DNA of 64,000 nt, from the NCBI RefSeq assembly GCF_008298035.1, contig NZ_CP042910.1, positions 682,001 to 746,000 of the forward strand. The letters run 5' to 3'. Each line of letters starts with the position of its first letter. The stretch's first letter is position 1. Source of the DNA: Gimesia maris. Lineage in GTDB: Bacteria > Planctomycetota > Planctomycetia > Planctomycetales > Planctomycetaceae. The notes under the pieces are model-generated. The model ran no database searches. It worked only from the letters and a program-made list of their open reading frames with translations, and was not told where the DNA came from. Positions 17,479 to 27,541 of the stretch are shown one piece after another. A program made the translations under genes and the position numbers.

Positions 17479-17643
17479 ATGAATAGCAGGCGACTCAATA
17501 ATGGTTTGTTGAGTTTCGTTCCTGATTCTGTTCAGCCCACTTATTCTTTTAAAAAAGAAGCGGTAGTGCAAGGATGCTGCACCGTTTACGTCAATGGCTC
17601 TGTCCTGATCTGGCGATCGATCTGGGAACGGCTAATACCATAG
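17479..17643 (+). CDS. possible small ORF overlapping the mreB start
   Basis: A 54-codon frame starts at ATG 17479 with a good AGGAAG site six bases upstream and runs across the mreB start codon in another frame, ending at TAG 17641. The peptide is unrelated to anything I recognise. MreB itself has a poor ribosome site, so this frame might couple its translation. It may equally be chance. Confidence 0.22.
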   Translation: MNSRRLNNGLLSFVPDSVQPTYSFKKEAVVQGCCTVYVNGSVLIWRSIWERLIP

Positions 17644-18623
17644 TCGCGATCCAGGGCGAGGGCATTGCGCTGGACGAACCTTCGGTCGTAGCGTTGCATA
17701 AAGGCAGCCGCAAGATTCTGGGCAAAGGAACCGCCGTCGGCAAACTGGCCAAGCAGATGCTGGGCCGCACCCCCGACAGTATCATTGCCGTCCGCCCACT
17801 CAAAGAAGGTGTGATCACCGATTTCGAACTGTGTGAGGCGATGCTCCGCTATTTCATCCATAAGGCCCGCCATCATTCGCGCGGCCTGCGACCCCGGGTG
17901 GTGATCGCCGTTCCGGGTAGTATCACACCGGTCGAGAAACGGGCCGTGTTCAACAGTGCCGAGCGCGCCGGCGCCGGTCGGGTTTATCTGATTGAAGAAT
18001 CCAAGGCGGCGGGCATCGGTGCCGGACTGCCGATTTCTGAACCGATGGCGAGCATGGTCTGCGACATTGGCGGGGGCACTACGGAAGTCGCCATCATGAG
18101 CATGGGCGATACCGTCGTCAGTAATTCGGTTCGCATCGGCGGCGATCGTTGTGACGAAGCCATTGTCGAATATATGAAACAACATTACTCGCTGCGGATT
18201 GGCGTACAGACAGCAGAAGACCTGAAGCTGGAACTGGGCAGCGCCTATCCCCTCGAACAGGAGCTGACCGGCGAAGTCAAAGGCCTGGATATCATCAGCA
18301 GTATTCCCCGCAAAGCGATCGTCACCAGTGAAGAACTCCGCGATGCCTTACATGGGCCGCTGGAATCCGTCCTAAACTGCTGCAAGCAGACCATCGAACA
18401 GTGTAAGCCGGAACTGGTGGCGGATCTGGCCGATAATGGGCTGGTCCTCACGGGCGGCGGCGCGTTACTCCGTGGCCTGGCGTATTACATGAGCGAACAA
18501 CTGGGGATTCCCGTCCGCGTGGACGAGGACCCGCTCCGCACCGTCGCGCGGGGCACCGCGATCTGCCTGGAACATCTCAGCCAGTGGCGACATGCCTTTG
18601 ATAACGGCGATGGCGATTTTTAA
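17574..18623 (+). CDS. mreB: rod shape-determining protein MreB
   Basis: A 349-residue actin-like ATPase that forms membrane-bound filaments guiding lateral wall synthesis. The phosphate-1 loop is DLGTANT (16-22), the second phosphate loop is CDIGGGTTEVA (about 163-173) and the adenosine motif is LTGGGALLRGL near residue 290. An amphipathic N terminus (MLHRLRQWL) fits the usual membrane-binding helix. Length is normal. It heads the mreB-mreC-mreD-PBP2 cluster, with 18 bp to mreC. MreB is present in only part of the Planctomycetota, a phylum that lacks FtsZ, so its presence here is informative about growth mode. Confidence 0.97.
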   Translation: MLHRLRQWLCPDLAIDLGTANTIVAIQGEGIALDEPSVVALHKGSRKILGKGTAVGKLAKQMLGRTPDSIIAVRPLKEGVITDFELCEAMLRYFIHKARHHSRGLRPRVVIAVPGSITPVEKRAVFNSAERAGAGRVYLIEESKAAGIGAGLPISEPMASMVCDIGGGTTEVAIMSMGDTVVSNSVRIGGDRCDEAIVEYMKQHYSLRIGVQTAEDLKLELGSAYPLEQELTGEVKGLDIISSIPRKAIVTSEELRDALHGPLESVLNCCKQTIEQCKPELVADLADNGLVLTGGGALLRGLAYYMSEQLGIPVRVDEDPLRTVARGTAICLEHLSQWRHAFDNGDGDF

Positions 18624-18641
18624 AGGACGGGCCTGCAGTCT

Positions 18642-19607
18642 ATGAAACGCGAAACGCGGTTTTCGGAAATCAAACTGGTTCTGCTGACACTGCTGGTTTC
18701 AGGCTGCCTGTACGCCATGCCGGTTGTTTATTCGAGCCGACTGTATCATCTGATTCGCGATGCAGCCCGGCCCGGATTGATACTGGTTCAACAGATCAAA
18801 GCCTGGGAATCCACTGTGGCAAAACCGGAGTCGCCCGATCCACGCACGGAGCAGCTCGAACGTCAGTTGAACGAAAGTGAACAGGCAAACCGCCGACTCG
18901 AACTGCAGACGCTGCAGGTCTCCGAAGAGTTACAGCGTCTCAAACAGACAGGCGTTCCCAATTATCAGACACACTCCAGCGACCGCCTGCTGGTTCCGGA
19001 TCTGCTCGAAGCACAGATTCTGGGCGAGTCAGCAATCTCACTGTTGCGGGAAGGACAGTTTCTTAACCAGGGACAAGAGCAGGGAGTGTTCGAATCGTCA
19101 TTCGTGCTGGAATCTGATTACCCGCTGATCGATCAGGGGATCGCGCAGGGGATCAAAGCCGGGTATGCCTTGTATGCAGGGCAGGCCGTGATCGGAAAAA
19201 TTGACGAAGTCGGCAGCTGGACCAGCAGTCTGATTCCCATCACATCGGTCAAATATCGCGGCTCCGCACGCATTGCCCGACGCACAGAGCAGGGCTTGCA
19301 ACTGGGCACCGATGGAATCCTGGTGGGGCTGGGGGAAGGCAAATGCGAACTGCTGCAGATTCCGCCTACCGAATCAATCCAGGTCGGCCAGGATGTCTAC
19401 ACGGGAGAAGTTGATCGCGAGCTCCCTTTAAGCATGCAGTCCACACTGGGGCAACCCATGTATTACGGTCGGGTCGTTGAAGCAGAACTGCCTCGCGGTG
19501 CGCCGTACTGGAAAATCATTGTGGAGCCGGCTGTGAAACTTTCGGAAGTCAAACAGGTCAGTGTGCTGCGACAGATTATCAATCCGCGACGGATGCTGGC
19601 AAATTGA
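18642..19607 (+). CDS. mreC: rod shape-determining protein MreC
   Basis: A 321-residue bitopic membrane protein. One N-terminal helix (about 10-30) is followed by a coiled coil (about 60-108, rich in E, Q, L, R: RTEQLERQLNESEQANRR) and the MreC beta-domain pair from about 125 to 310, with typical glycine/valine-rich strands (GQAVIGKIDEVGSWTSSLIPIT). It bridges MreB filaments to PBP2 in the periplasm. Its place between mreB and mreD and the 15-bp gap to mreD support the call although the sequence is divergent. Confidence 0.9.
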   Translation: MKRETRFSEIKLVLLTLLVSGCLYAMPVVYSSRLYHLIRDAARPGLILVQQIKAWESTVAKPESPDPRTEQLERQLNESEQANRRLELQTLQVSEELQRLKQTGVPNYQTHSSDRLLVPDLLEAQILGESAISLLREGQFLNQGQEQGVFESSFVLESDYPLIDQGIAQGIKAGYALYAGQAVIGKIDEVGSWTSSLIPITSVKYRGSARIARRTEQGLQLGTDGILVGLGEGKCELLQIPPTESIQVGQDVYTGEVDRELPLSMQSTLGQPMYYGRVVEAELPRGAPYWKIIVEPAVKLSEVKQVSVLRQIINPRRMLAN

Positions 19608-19622
19608 AGGGGATCGCCAATA

Positions 19623-20156
19623 ATGAAACTACTCAGCCTGCTGTTACTGGGATATGTCTGTCTGATTACTCAGATCAGTGTGATTCCTGAACTGAGCCCC
19701 GACGGCTATCGTCCGAACCTGATCGTTCTGGTAACAGGTCTGGCATTATTCTGGCTCCGCGATGCGCGTGTCATGCTTTGTGCACTGCTGGCGGGACTGG
19801 TCTGCGAAGCATTCGATTCCGCGATTCCGGGTACCGGCGTTTTTCTGCTGACCACGCTGGTCTGGCTCGCTTATCGGGTACAGATCCACTTTCAACTTCG
19901 TTCCCTCTTCAGTCGGTTTGTGCTGCTGGCCTGCCTGTCATTTTTATTCGACAGTCTGTTCCAGGTTTTGAACCGCATGGAGGCAGGGGCAGAACTGTTC
20001 TCTGAACTGTCAATCATCGTGCAGCAGTCAGCAGGAAACGGTCTGGCAACCGCCGTGTTGGGACTGTTGATACTGATCGGTTTAAAACTGATTCCCGTCG
20101 ATCTTCGAACACCGCCCGCTGCTTCAGCCGGGTATTCCTCGCAGTATTCCCGCTGA
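19623..20156 (+). CDS. mreD: rod shape-determining protein MreD
   Basis: A 177-residue integral membrane protein with about five helices and few charged residues, matching MreD in size and hydropathy. Recognition rests mainly on position between mreC and the PBP2 gene, plus the pattern LVTGLALFWLRDARVMLCALLAGLVCEAFDS, which resembles the MreD core. AAGGGGA lies nine bases before the ATG. MreD stabilises the MreC-PBP2 assembly. Confidence 0.85.
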   Translation: MKLLSLLLLGYVCLITQISVIPELSPDGYRPNLIVLVTGLALFWLRDARVMLCALLAGLVCEAFDSAIPGTGVFLLTTLVWLAYRVQIHFQLRSLFSRFVLLACLSFLFDSLFQVLNRMEAGAELFSELSIIVQQSAGNGLATAVLGLLILIGLKLIPVDLRTPPAASAGYSSQYSR

Positions 20157-20204
20157 TCACATTTGTAGATATTCCTCGTTGTCCCAATCACAGAACCGTA
20201 TTCA

Positions 20205-22457
20205 ATGCGTAATCGTCCCGGCAGTAACCATCTGAATTCAGAAAGCGAAGCGAATGGGAATCCGTTTCAGGTGGATCGTATGCCCGGTCTGCGGGTCTGT
20301 CTGCTGGGGCTGTTACTGTTGGCGCCGCTGCTGGCGGTGAGCGGACGGTTAATGTTCATCCAGATGATGAATGCAGAGCATTTTTATTCGCAGTTTGGGA
20401 AGACAACCGAATCTTTTGAGACGATTCCCAGTCGCGACGGCCGCATTGTCTCCATCGATGGGCGCGTGCTGGCCATGGATGTCGAACGCTTCGACCTGCA
20501 GGTGCATTATCGCTGGCTGGAAGAACCCCCCAATGAACGCTGGTTAAAACAGCAGGCGCTGACGCTGTTAAAGCCCGTGGAGCGTCGGCAGAAAGAAAAG
20601 GTCGAGGCCGCCCGTGAAAAAGTACTCGCGCGACGTCTGCAGTTGTGGGAAGAGCTGGCGCTGGTCATGCGGGTCCCGCAACAGGACCTGTTGATCTCTG
20701 GTAACGAGATTCAAAAACGCGTCGAAAACATTATTGACAGCGTGAATGAGCGAGCAGAAAAAAAACGAGCAGAGACAGCGCCGTCAGAATCCGTCGAAGA
20801 AACGGCTGAAACAGAACCGGCAGACTACCCGCAGGCCTTCTGGAAACTGTTGAAAGAAACATTAACGCGGCCTCCGCGACGACCGCGGCGGGAACGCATT
20901 GTGGTACGCGAAGAACTGGATTATCACACGATCAAATCAGGGATTCCGCGTGAGATTGCGCTGGCGATTTCCGCGCATCCAGAACACTTTCCCGGCGTGA
21001 ATATTCAGGTCGCCACCCTCCGCGAATATCCGCAGAGAACGATCGCCCCGCACGAACTGGGAATACGACATCGTATCGATGAGAAAACCCTGGCAGCCAG
21101 ACAGGAACGGTTTCCCGACGGAGATCCGCTGGATTACCAGGAAGGGGACCGCATCGGCAAAATGGGAATTGAACGCTCGTACGATCGATTTCTGCGTGGC
21201 TTGCGTGGCTTAAAACGCGTGGTGAAAAACCGGCAGGGAGAAATCATTCGCAGCGAAGTTGTGCGCGAACCCAAGTCAGGCGATGATGTCGTGTTGACTT
21301 TGAATACACGGCTGCAAGGCGAGGTTCAAAATCTGCTGGATCAGTCACTGGACGAACTGGCACAGCAGAAGGACGAGAATGATGCTCCCACCATGGAGCC
21401 TTCTACAGGCGGCTGTATTGTCGTGCTTGATGTCCGCAGCGGCGCGATTGTGGCAACGGCTTCTGCGCCGCGGTATGACCTGAACCTGCTGTTGAATCCC
21501 TCTCCGGAAGAATGGCAGGCAGTGCTGGATGATCCGCGTCGACCCCTGTTTCCCCGGGCGACACAGATGATGCTGCCTCCAGGCTCGACCTTCAAAGCAC
21601 TGACTTCCATTGCGATACTGGAAAGTGGCAAGATTGATCCGGATGAGATGTATCCCTGCCGCGGATATCTGGATCGACCTGATCGACATCGCGACTTTAT
21701 TTACCGCCACTATGGCGTCGGCCACAACGACATCAATCTCACACAGGCGTTATGCCAGTCCTGTAACGTCTACTTTTTTCAGGCAGCCCGCACGATGGGG
21801 CCAGAGACGCTCTGCCACTGGGCCGATCAACTCGGCTTCGGCAAACCGACCGGAATAGATATTCCCGGTGAGCGCGGCGGTCATCTGCCCGATCCTTCAC
21901 CCGACCGGAAAAAAGGAAAGTCCCCCTGGTATCCCGGCGACACGCTGGGCATCGCCATCGGTCAATCCCGGTTGACGGTAACGCCACTGCAGATCGCGCG
22001 ACTCATGGCGGTCGTTGCCAATAATGGTGAGCTGGTTGTTCCACATCTGGCTTACAGTATTGTCCCCTCGGCGGAATCGACGACGACCACCCGCCAGATC
22101 ATCTCGCATCCCCAGCGCTACGTGAGCGGCATTCATCCGGATACACTGGAACGGGTTCGCGAAGGCTTGATCGATGTCGTAGCGAATCCTCACGGAACCG
22201 GTTACAAAACGGTACGGATGAAAGAAATTTCCATCGCCGGAAAAACGGGGACCGCAGAGACCGGCGGAGGCAAAAATGATCACGCCTGGTTCGCCGGTTT
22301 CGTACCAGCCACCCGACCGAAATATGCGTTTGCCGTTGTGATTGAACACGGCGGTTCCGGCAGCCGCGTCGCGGGACCGGTCGCACAGAAACTGGTGCGG
22401 GCGATGCTGGATACCGGATTGCTTCAACCCACGGCAGCCAAACTGCAGGCGAACTGA
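20205..22457 (+). CDS. mrdA: penicillin-binding protein 2 (elongasome transpeptidase)
   Basis: A 750-residue class B penicillin-binding protein, anchored by one helix (about 28-50), that cross-links peptidoglycan during elongation. Active-site motifs are S461-T-F-K464 (SxxK), S519-C-N521 (SxN) and K680-T-G682 (KTG). The N-terminal pedestal is enlarged by a charged helical insert at about 120-230 with many E, K and R residues, making it longer than the roughly 630 residues usual for PBP2. A second start, ATG 20280, has a better ribosome site (AGGTGGA) and would remove 25 residues of cytosolic tail. No rodA follows, so its SEDS partner must be elsewhere. Confidence 0.94.
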   Translation: MRNRPGSNHLNSESEANGNPFQVDRMPGLRVCLLGLLLLAPLLAVSGRLMFIQMMNAEHFYSQFGKTTESFETIPSRDGRIVSIDGRVLAMDVERFDLQVHYRWLEEPPNERWLKQQALTLLKPVERRQKEKVEAAREKVLARRLQLWEELALVMRVPQQDLLISGNEIQKRVENIIDSVNERAEKKRAETAPSESVEETAETEPADYPQAFWKLLKETLTRPPRRPRRERIVVREELDYHTIKSGIPREIALAISAHPEHFPGVNIQVATLREYPQRTIAPHELGIRHRIDEKTLAARQERFPDGDPLDYQEGDRIGKMGIERSYDRFLRGLRGLKRVVKNRQGEIIRSEVVREPKSGDDVVLTLNTRLQGEVQNLLDQSLDELAQQKDENDAPTMEPSTGGCIVVLDVRSGAIVATASAPRYDLNLLLNPSPEEWQAVLDDPRRPLFPRATQMMLPPGSTFKALTSIAILESGKIDPDEMYPCRGYLDRPDRHRDFIYRHYGVGHNDINLTQALCQSCNVYFFQAARTMGPETLCHWADQLGFGKPTGIDIPGERGGHLPDPSPDRKKGKSPWYPGDTLGIAIGQSRLTVTPLQIARLMAVVANNGELVVPHLAYSIVPSAESTTTTRQIISHPQRYVSGIHPDTLERVREGLIDVVANPHGTGYKTVRMKEISIAGKTGTAETGGGKNDHAWFAGFVPATRPKYAFAVVIEHGGSGSRVAGPVAQKLVRAMLDTGLLQPTAAKLQAN

Positions 22458-22469
22458 ATTCGAACGATT

Positions 22470-24146
22470 TTACTTCGCTTCTTTTTTCGGCGGGATTAAC
22501 GCTTCCGGCTGATCAATATTCAGATAGTGCCCATGATCGGCGGTCAGAATCACAAGCGTCTCATCCCAGTTGCTGTTTTTCTCCACCCAGTCCGTGATCA
22601 CTTTGAATGCGTCGTCGCCGCTTTTGACAGCGCCAATGGCGTTGTCCAGATTGTTATCGTGGTTGGCCCAATCGACATCTCCGGCTTCCACCAGCAACCA
22701 GAAACCCTGTTTGTTCTGGCTGAGTACAGAGAGTGCCGACTCAGTCATGTCTGCCAGTGTCGGGTTTTCAGCGATATCTGATTCAGAGTAAACTTCAGAA
22801 CTGTTCTTTAATCCCGGAGCAGGCTGGTAATCGCCGTTGGCTGTCTGATAGGGGAGATGGGCCGCGTATTTCTCGACGCCGTACACGCCCAGCAGTCGCG
22901 TTTTATTTTTGATGGCGGCGTCGGTTGCCTGTTTCAGGCCATCTTTCCCTTTGACCTGGGGAGTTCTTAAAGCGACCGTGTATTTTCCACCCTGTTTGAC
23001 GTCTGCCTTGTTGATGGTTTCTTCCGAAATGTATTTCCAGCCGGGCACGAAGTTCTTGCCATGCGATTTGCCGCCGGTCGGTTTTTCCATCGTGCCAAAG
23101 CCTCCTCCCAGCACAACATCCATTCCAGGCAATGCCTGCTCGGGATGGGAAATGGATGTCTGTCCCAGCAGGTCACGAGCCAGGTCCTGGTAATCATTGC
23201 GGCTGACATTGTGTGCATAAGTTGCAGCAGGTGTGGCATGAGTAATGGGAACACTGGTAACAACGCCAACGGAATAACCTTTCTCCTGTGCTTCGTGCGC
23301 GATCGTAGCGACAGGGGCACCATTGGGGTCCACGTTGATCGCGTTATTGTATGACTTAATGCCGGCGGTCATGGAGGTGGCCGTATTCGCCGAGTCGGGG
23401 TAAGCGTGCTCACCATATTTATTGCCGGGACTGCCAATCAGATATTTTTTATCATTGCCTGCGGTCCAGGGATTGGAGCCCCCCTTTTTGGCGTTGTATC
23501 CGCCGCGCATTTTTCCACCGGCGTTGAGTACACGTTGCCCATTCACATCCACGTTAGAACCATCGTTGTGGGGTGCCGTCACCATGTAGCCAAACTGGCT
23601 TGTTCCGTCAGCAGTATAATCCTGAAAATGGAAACCGGTTCCCCGACCGCTGTTGTACTTGTCAGCCGCGTTGTAATACAAAGCCGCGGCGCGGGTGGTC
23701 TGCCAGTCCATGCCATCGAATACAAACAGGATAATATTCTTTTTGCCCGCTTTGAGCGCCGCTTCCTGGATATCGTAGAGGTTGGTCTGGTCCAGATATT
23801 TAGCTTTCGGGTTCAGCGTATTCTCAGGCAGAAATCCATAAATGGCTTCGAGTTTTTTCTCGTCGCGATAAGGGCTGTTTTTCCCTTTGTAAGACTTCAG
23901 ATTATAACCGGGTACACCGTTTTTGGTGCCGAAGGTGTAGACCGGAATCAGCCGCAGGGAATGACTGGACCATTGGGTATAGTCATTCGGATCAAAGCCC
24001 CAGTGGGCGACCGGGCTCTTTTTATGCTTGATCGCTGCAGTCTGGATCTTTCGAATGTGATCTTCAGTCGGTTTTTCCGCCTGGGCAGGAGTCAGATTGA
24101 ACAACAGGATCAGAATCAACAGGCGGGAAGAAACAGCAAAATTCAT
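22470..24146 (-). CDS. secreted alkaline phosphatase
   Basis: A 558-residue exported phosphomonoesterase starting at ATG 24146 (an upstream in-frame start would bury the signal peptide). The signal peptide is at 1-23, ending PAQA. Metal- and substrate-site motifs of the alkaline phosphatase superfamily are present: FVFDGMD with the first Asp (about 144), the nucleophile in PDSANTAT (D251-S252), and ADHGH near the C terminus with zinc-ligand Asp and His. It also has WANHDNNLD, the family's His-containing metal motif. It should release phosphate from organic esters in the periplasm. It is convergent with the PBP2 gene (12 bp gap). Confidence 0.92.
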   Translation of the reverse strand: MNFAVSSRLLILILLFNLTPAQAEKPTEDHIRKIQTAAIKHKKSPVAHWGFDPNDYTQWSSHSLRLIPVYTFGTKNGVPGYNLKSYKGKNSPYRDEKKLEAIYGFLPENTLNPKAKYLDQTNLYDIQEAALKAGKKNIILFVFDGMDWQTTRAAALYYNAADKYNSGRGTGFHFQDYTADGTSQFGYMVTAPHNDGSNVDVNGQRVLNAGGKMRGGYNAKKGGSNPWTAGNDKKYLIGSPGNKYGEHAYPDSANTATSMTAGIKSYNNAINVDPNGAPVATIAHEAQEKGYSVGVVTSVPITHATPAATYAHNVSRNDYQDLARDLLGQTSISHPEQALPGMDVVLGGGFGTMEKPTGGKSHGKNFVPGWKYISEETINKADVKQGGKYTVALRTPQVKGKDGLKQATDAAIKNKTRLLGVYGVEKYAAHLPYQTANGDYQPAPGLKNSSEVYSESDIAENPTLADMTESALSVLSQNKQGFWLLVEAGDVDWANHDNNLDNAIGAVKSGDDAFKVITDWVEKNSNWDETLVILTADHGHYLNIDQPEALIPPKKEAK

Positions 24147-24419
24147 GAAAGCCTCTGGATAGATGAAAGCAAAATCGTTGTTGGTGAAAACCGGCGGGAG
24201 TGGCATCATTATAGTCACAGCCAGTCACTGTTTGTAAAGCGCGTGGTGTGAAGCCTCGGTTAAGTTTCAGAGATAGCAGCTTCGTAAAATATTCGACGCT
24301 TGATGCGCAACGAAAACATCCTCGAATGGTTCTTATGTATAGTTCTGTTGACCTGCCTCTGGAACGGTAGAGAACCAGTCATTTTGAGGGAAACAGAGCT
24401 CCGTCAGATCAGAAAGAAC

Positions 24420-24436
24420 ATGTACGAACGGTACAT
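24420..24436. promoter_or_regulatory. dyad upstream of glnA promoter
   Basis: ATGTAC and GTACAT are exact inverted arms around GAACG, centred about 46 bp upstream of the -24 element of the glnA promoter candidate. A sigma-54 promoter needs an upstream activator site, and this is the best dyad in the gap, though it does not match the enteric NtrC consensus. The rest of 24147-24548 shows no other element. Confidence 0.4.
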
Positions 24437-24466
24437 AATGCCTGATAATTGTGCAAATTTCAGGAA

Positions 24467-24482
24467 TGGTATATGTTTTGCA
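24467..24482 (+). promoter_or_regulatory. sigma-54-like promoter of glnA
   Basis: TGGTATATGTTTTGCA has GG at the -24 and GC at the -12 position exactly 10 bases apart, with the typical TTGCA end of the RpoN consensus. Initiation about 12 bases downstream would leave a leader of roughly 55 nt before ATG 24549. RpoN control of glnA is established in enteric bacteria; here it is inferred from sequence. Confidence 0.55.
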
Positions 24483-24548
24483 TTATTAAGATATTTTGTA
24501 ATACCATAGAATCTTCAAGGAATGACTTACTCAGATCAGGAAAACAAG

Positions 24549-25961
<1,413 letters not shown>

Positions 25962-26142
25962 AACGGCGATTTCCGACATAAAACATTACCAGGCTCGCGA
26001 TCCGGTTCTGCTGCGCATCAGGAGAAAACAGCGTTATTTGCTGTGTTCGGAAGACGGTTGTGTTACGATGTTGGAAGAGAGGCTTTGACCCTCTTTCATG
26101 TAACCTGCCTCAGAAACGATTTTCGTTCCCGGAGAAATCCTC

Positions 26143-27495
26143 ATGAAACGTGCATCTGGTATTTCGTTCTTTCTTGTCTTGTTGATTGTCTGCCAGACTG
26201 GGCGTGCAGGCGAACCGGGTTTGCAGGATGGCTGGCAGGCGAAGACGCCTCGCGAAGAACTGCGTCCCGACATTTCCTGGAAAGCGGACGCCGGCCCCGA
26301 TCAGCGCGGCGCCTTCCTGATCCAGGCAGATGGCCGCGAAGGTTTGATGGGGCATATTCAGAAATCGTTCCCTGTCGCCGGGGGGAAAACGTATGAATTC
26401 TCGGCGCTGCGAAAAACTGAAGGCATCGAACTGGTCCGCCGTGCCGGTACCGCCCGTCTGATCTGGCTCGATCAAAACGGAAAGCGGGTCAAGCGGGATA
26501 AACCTTCTTTCGCATCCTATCGACCGGGAGAGCATCCGCGGGCGGAACCCGAATTTCCCGGAGATCAGGAAATGGTTTCCGGCTGGACGAAGGTTGGCGG
26601 TGTCTATCGGGCTCCTGAAAACGCGACGCAGGTTCAAGTCGAATTACATTTTCGCTGGGGGCCCCCTCATTCACAGATTCTGTGGAGCGATATCAATTTA
26701 AAGCAGACCAAAGATTTGCAGCCCCGCATTGTACGTCTGGCGACAATCCATCATCGTCCCCAGGCAGGGAAAAAGCCGAGTGACAAACCCGCCCAGTTCG
26801 CAAAGTTGATTGAGCAGGCTGCGGAGCAGAAAGCTGATCTGGTTGTTTTGCCGGAATCGATTACCGTTTACGGCACTGGTTTATCCTATGCCGAAACCGC
26901 GGAGCCGATTCCCGGACCTTCCACACAATACTTTGGAGAGCTTGCTAAAAAGCATGACCTGTATATTGTCGTCGGGCTTTACGAACGGGCAGCGCATCTG
27001 GTTTATAACGTCGCGGTGTTGATTGGCCCCGATGGAAAAGTGGTTGGCAAGTACCGCAAAGTCACCCTTCCCCGCGGCGAGATCGAAGGGGGCGTCACAC
27101 CGGGGAACGAGTATCCCGTGTTTGAAACCCGTTTCGGAAAAGTCGGCATGATGGTCTGCTACGACGGCTTCTTTCCGGAAGTCGCCCGCGAACTGAGCAA
27201 GAACGGAGCCGAGGTCATCGCCTGGCCGGTCTGGGGCTGCAATCCCCTGCTCGGTGCTGCACGTGCCTGCGAAAATCATGTGTACGTCATCAGCAGCACT
27301 TATACGGATACCTCTTCCAACTGGATGATTTCCGCGATTTACGGACATGATGGCAAGCCGCTGGCACAGGCGAAAGACTGGGGTACCGTCGCGGTTACTG
27401 AAGTCGATCTGAATCACCCGCTGTATTGGCAGAGCCTGGGCGATTTTAAATCCCAGATCGAACGACATCGGCCGATTGTAGATACGAAACCCTGA
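26143..27495 (+). CDS. secreted nitrilase-superfamily carbon-nitrogen hydrolase
   Basis: A 450-residue exported protein with a signal peptide (1-22, ending GRAG). Residues about 25-190 are a beta-rich domain resembling a carbohydrate-binding jelly roll ([19 protein letters not shown]). Residues about 195-450 are the nitrilase fold, with the catalytic triad E238 (LPES), K306 (KYRKVTLP) and C339 (MVCYDG). The enzyme should hydrolyse an amide or nitrile outside the cytoplasm; the N-terminal domain could bring it to a glycan. GGAGAAA lies six bases before ATG. It stands alone between glnA and the convergent autotransporter-like gene. Confidence 0.9.
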   Translation: MKRASGISFFLVLLIVCQTGRAGEPGLQDGWQAKTPREELRPDISWKADAGPDQRGAFLIQADGREGLMGHIQKSFPVAGGKTYEFSALRKTEGIELVRRAGTARLIWLDQNGKRVKRDKPSFASYRPGEHPRAEPEFPGDQEMVSGWTKVGGVYRAPENATQVQVELHFRWGPPHSQILWSDINLKQTKDLQPRIVRLATIHHRPQAGKKPSDKPAQFAKLIEQAAEQKADLVVLPESITVYGTGLSYAETAEPIPGPSTQYFGELAKKHDLYIVVGLYERAAHLVYNVAVLIGPDGKVVGKYRKVTLPRGEIEGGVTPGNEYPVFETRFGKVGMMVCYDGFFPEVARELSKNGAEVIAWPVWGCNPLLGAARACENHVYVISSTYTDTSSNWMISAIYGHDGKPLAQAKDWGTVAVTEVDLNHPLYWQSLGDFKSQIERHRPIVDTKP

Positions 27496-27541
27496 CCTTA
27501 TTTGGAGTCACGTGGCTGCGATGAATAAAATGCGAATATTC

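Noticed and set aside
17586-18185. 199-codon open frame opposite mreB
   Set aside because: Complete overlap with a certain gene and no family resemblance; its composition follows mreB codon use.
23406-24251. 281-codon open frame opposite the alkaline phosphatase
   Set aside because: Antisense to a gene with intact catalytic motifs, no recognisable domain.
24300-24509. 69-codon frame upstream of glnA
   Set aside because: It crosses the dyad and sigma-54-like promoter, lacks a ribosome site, and has no coding character.
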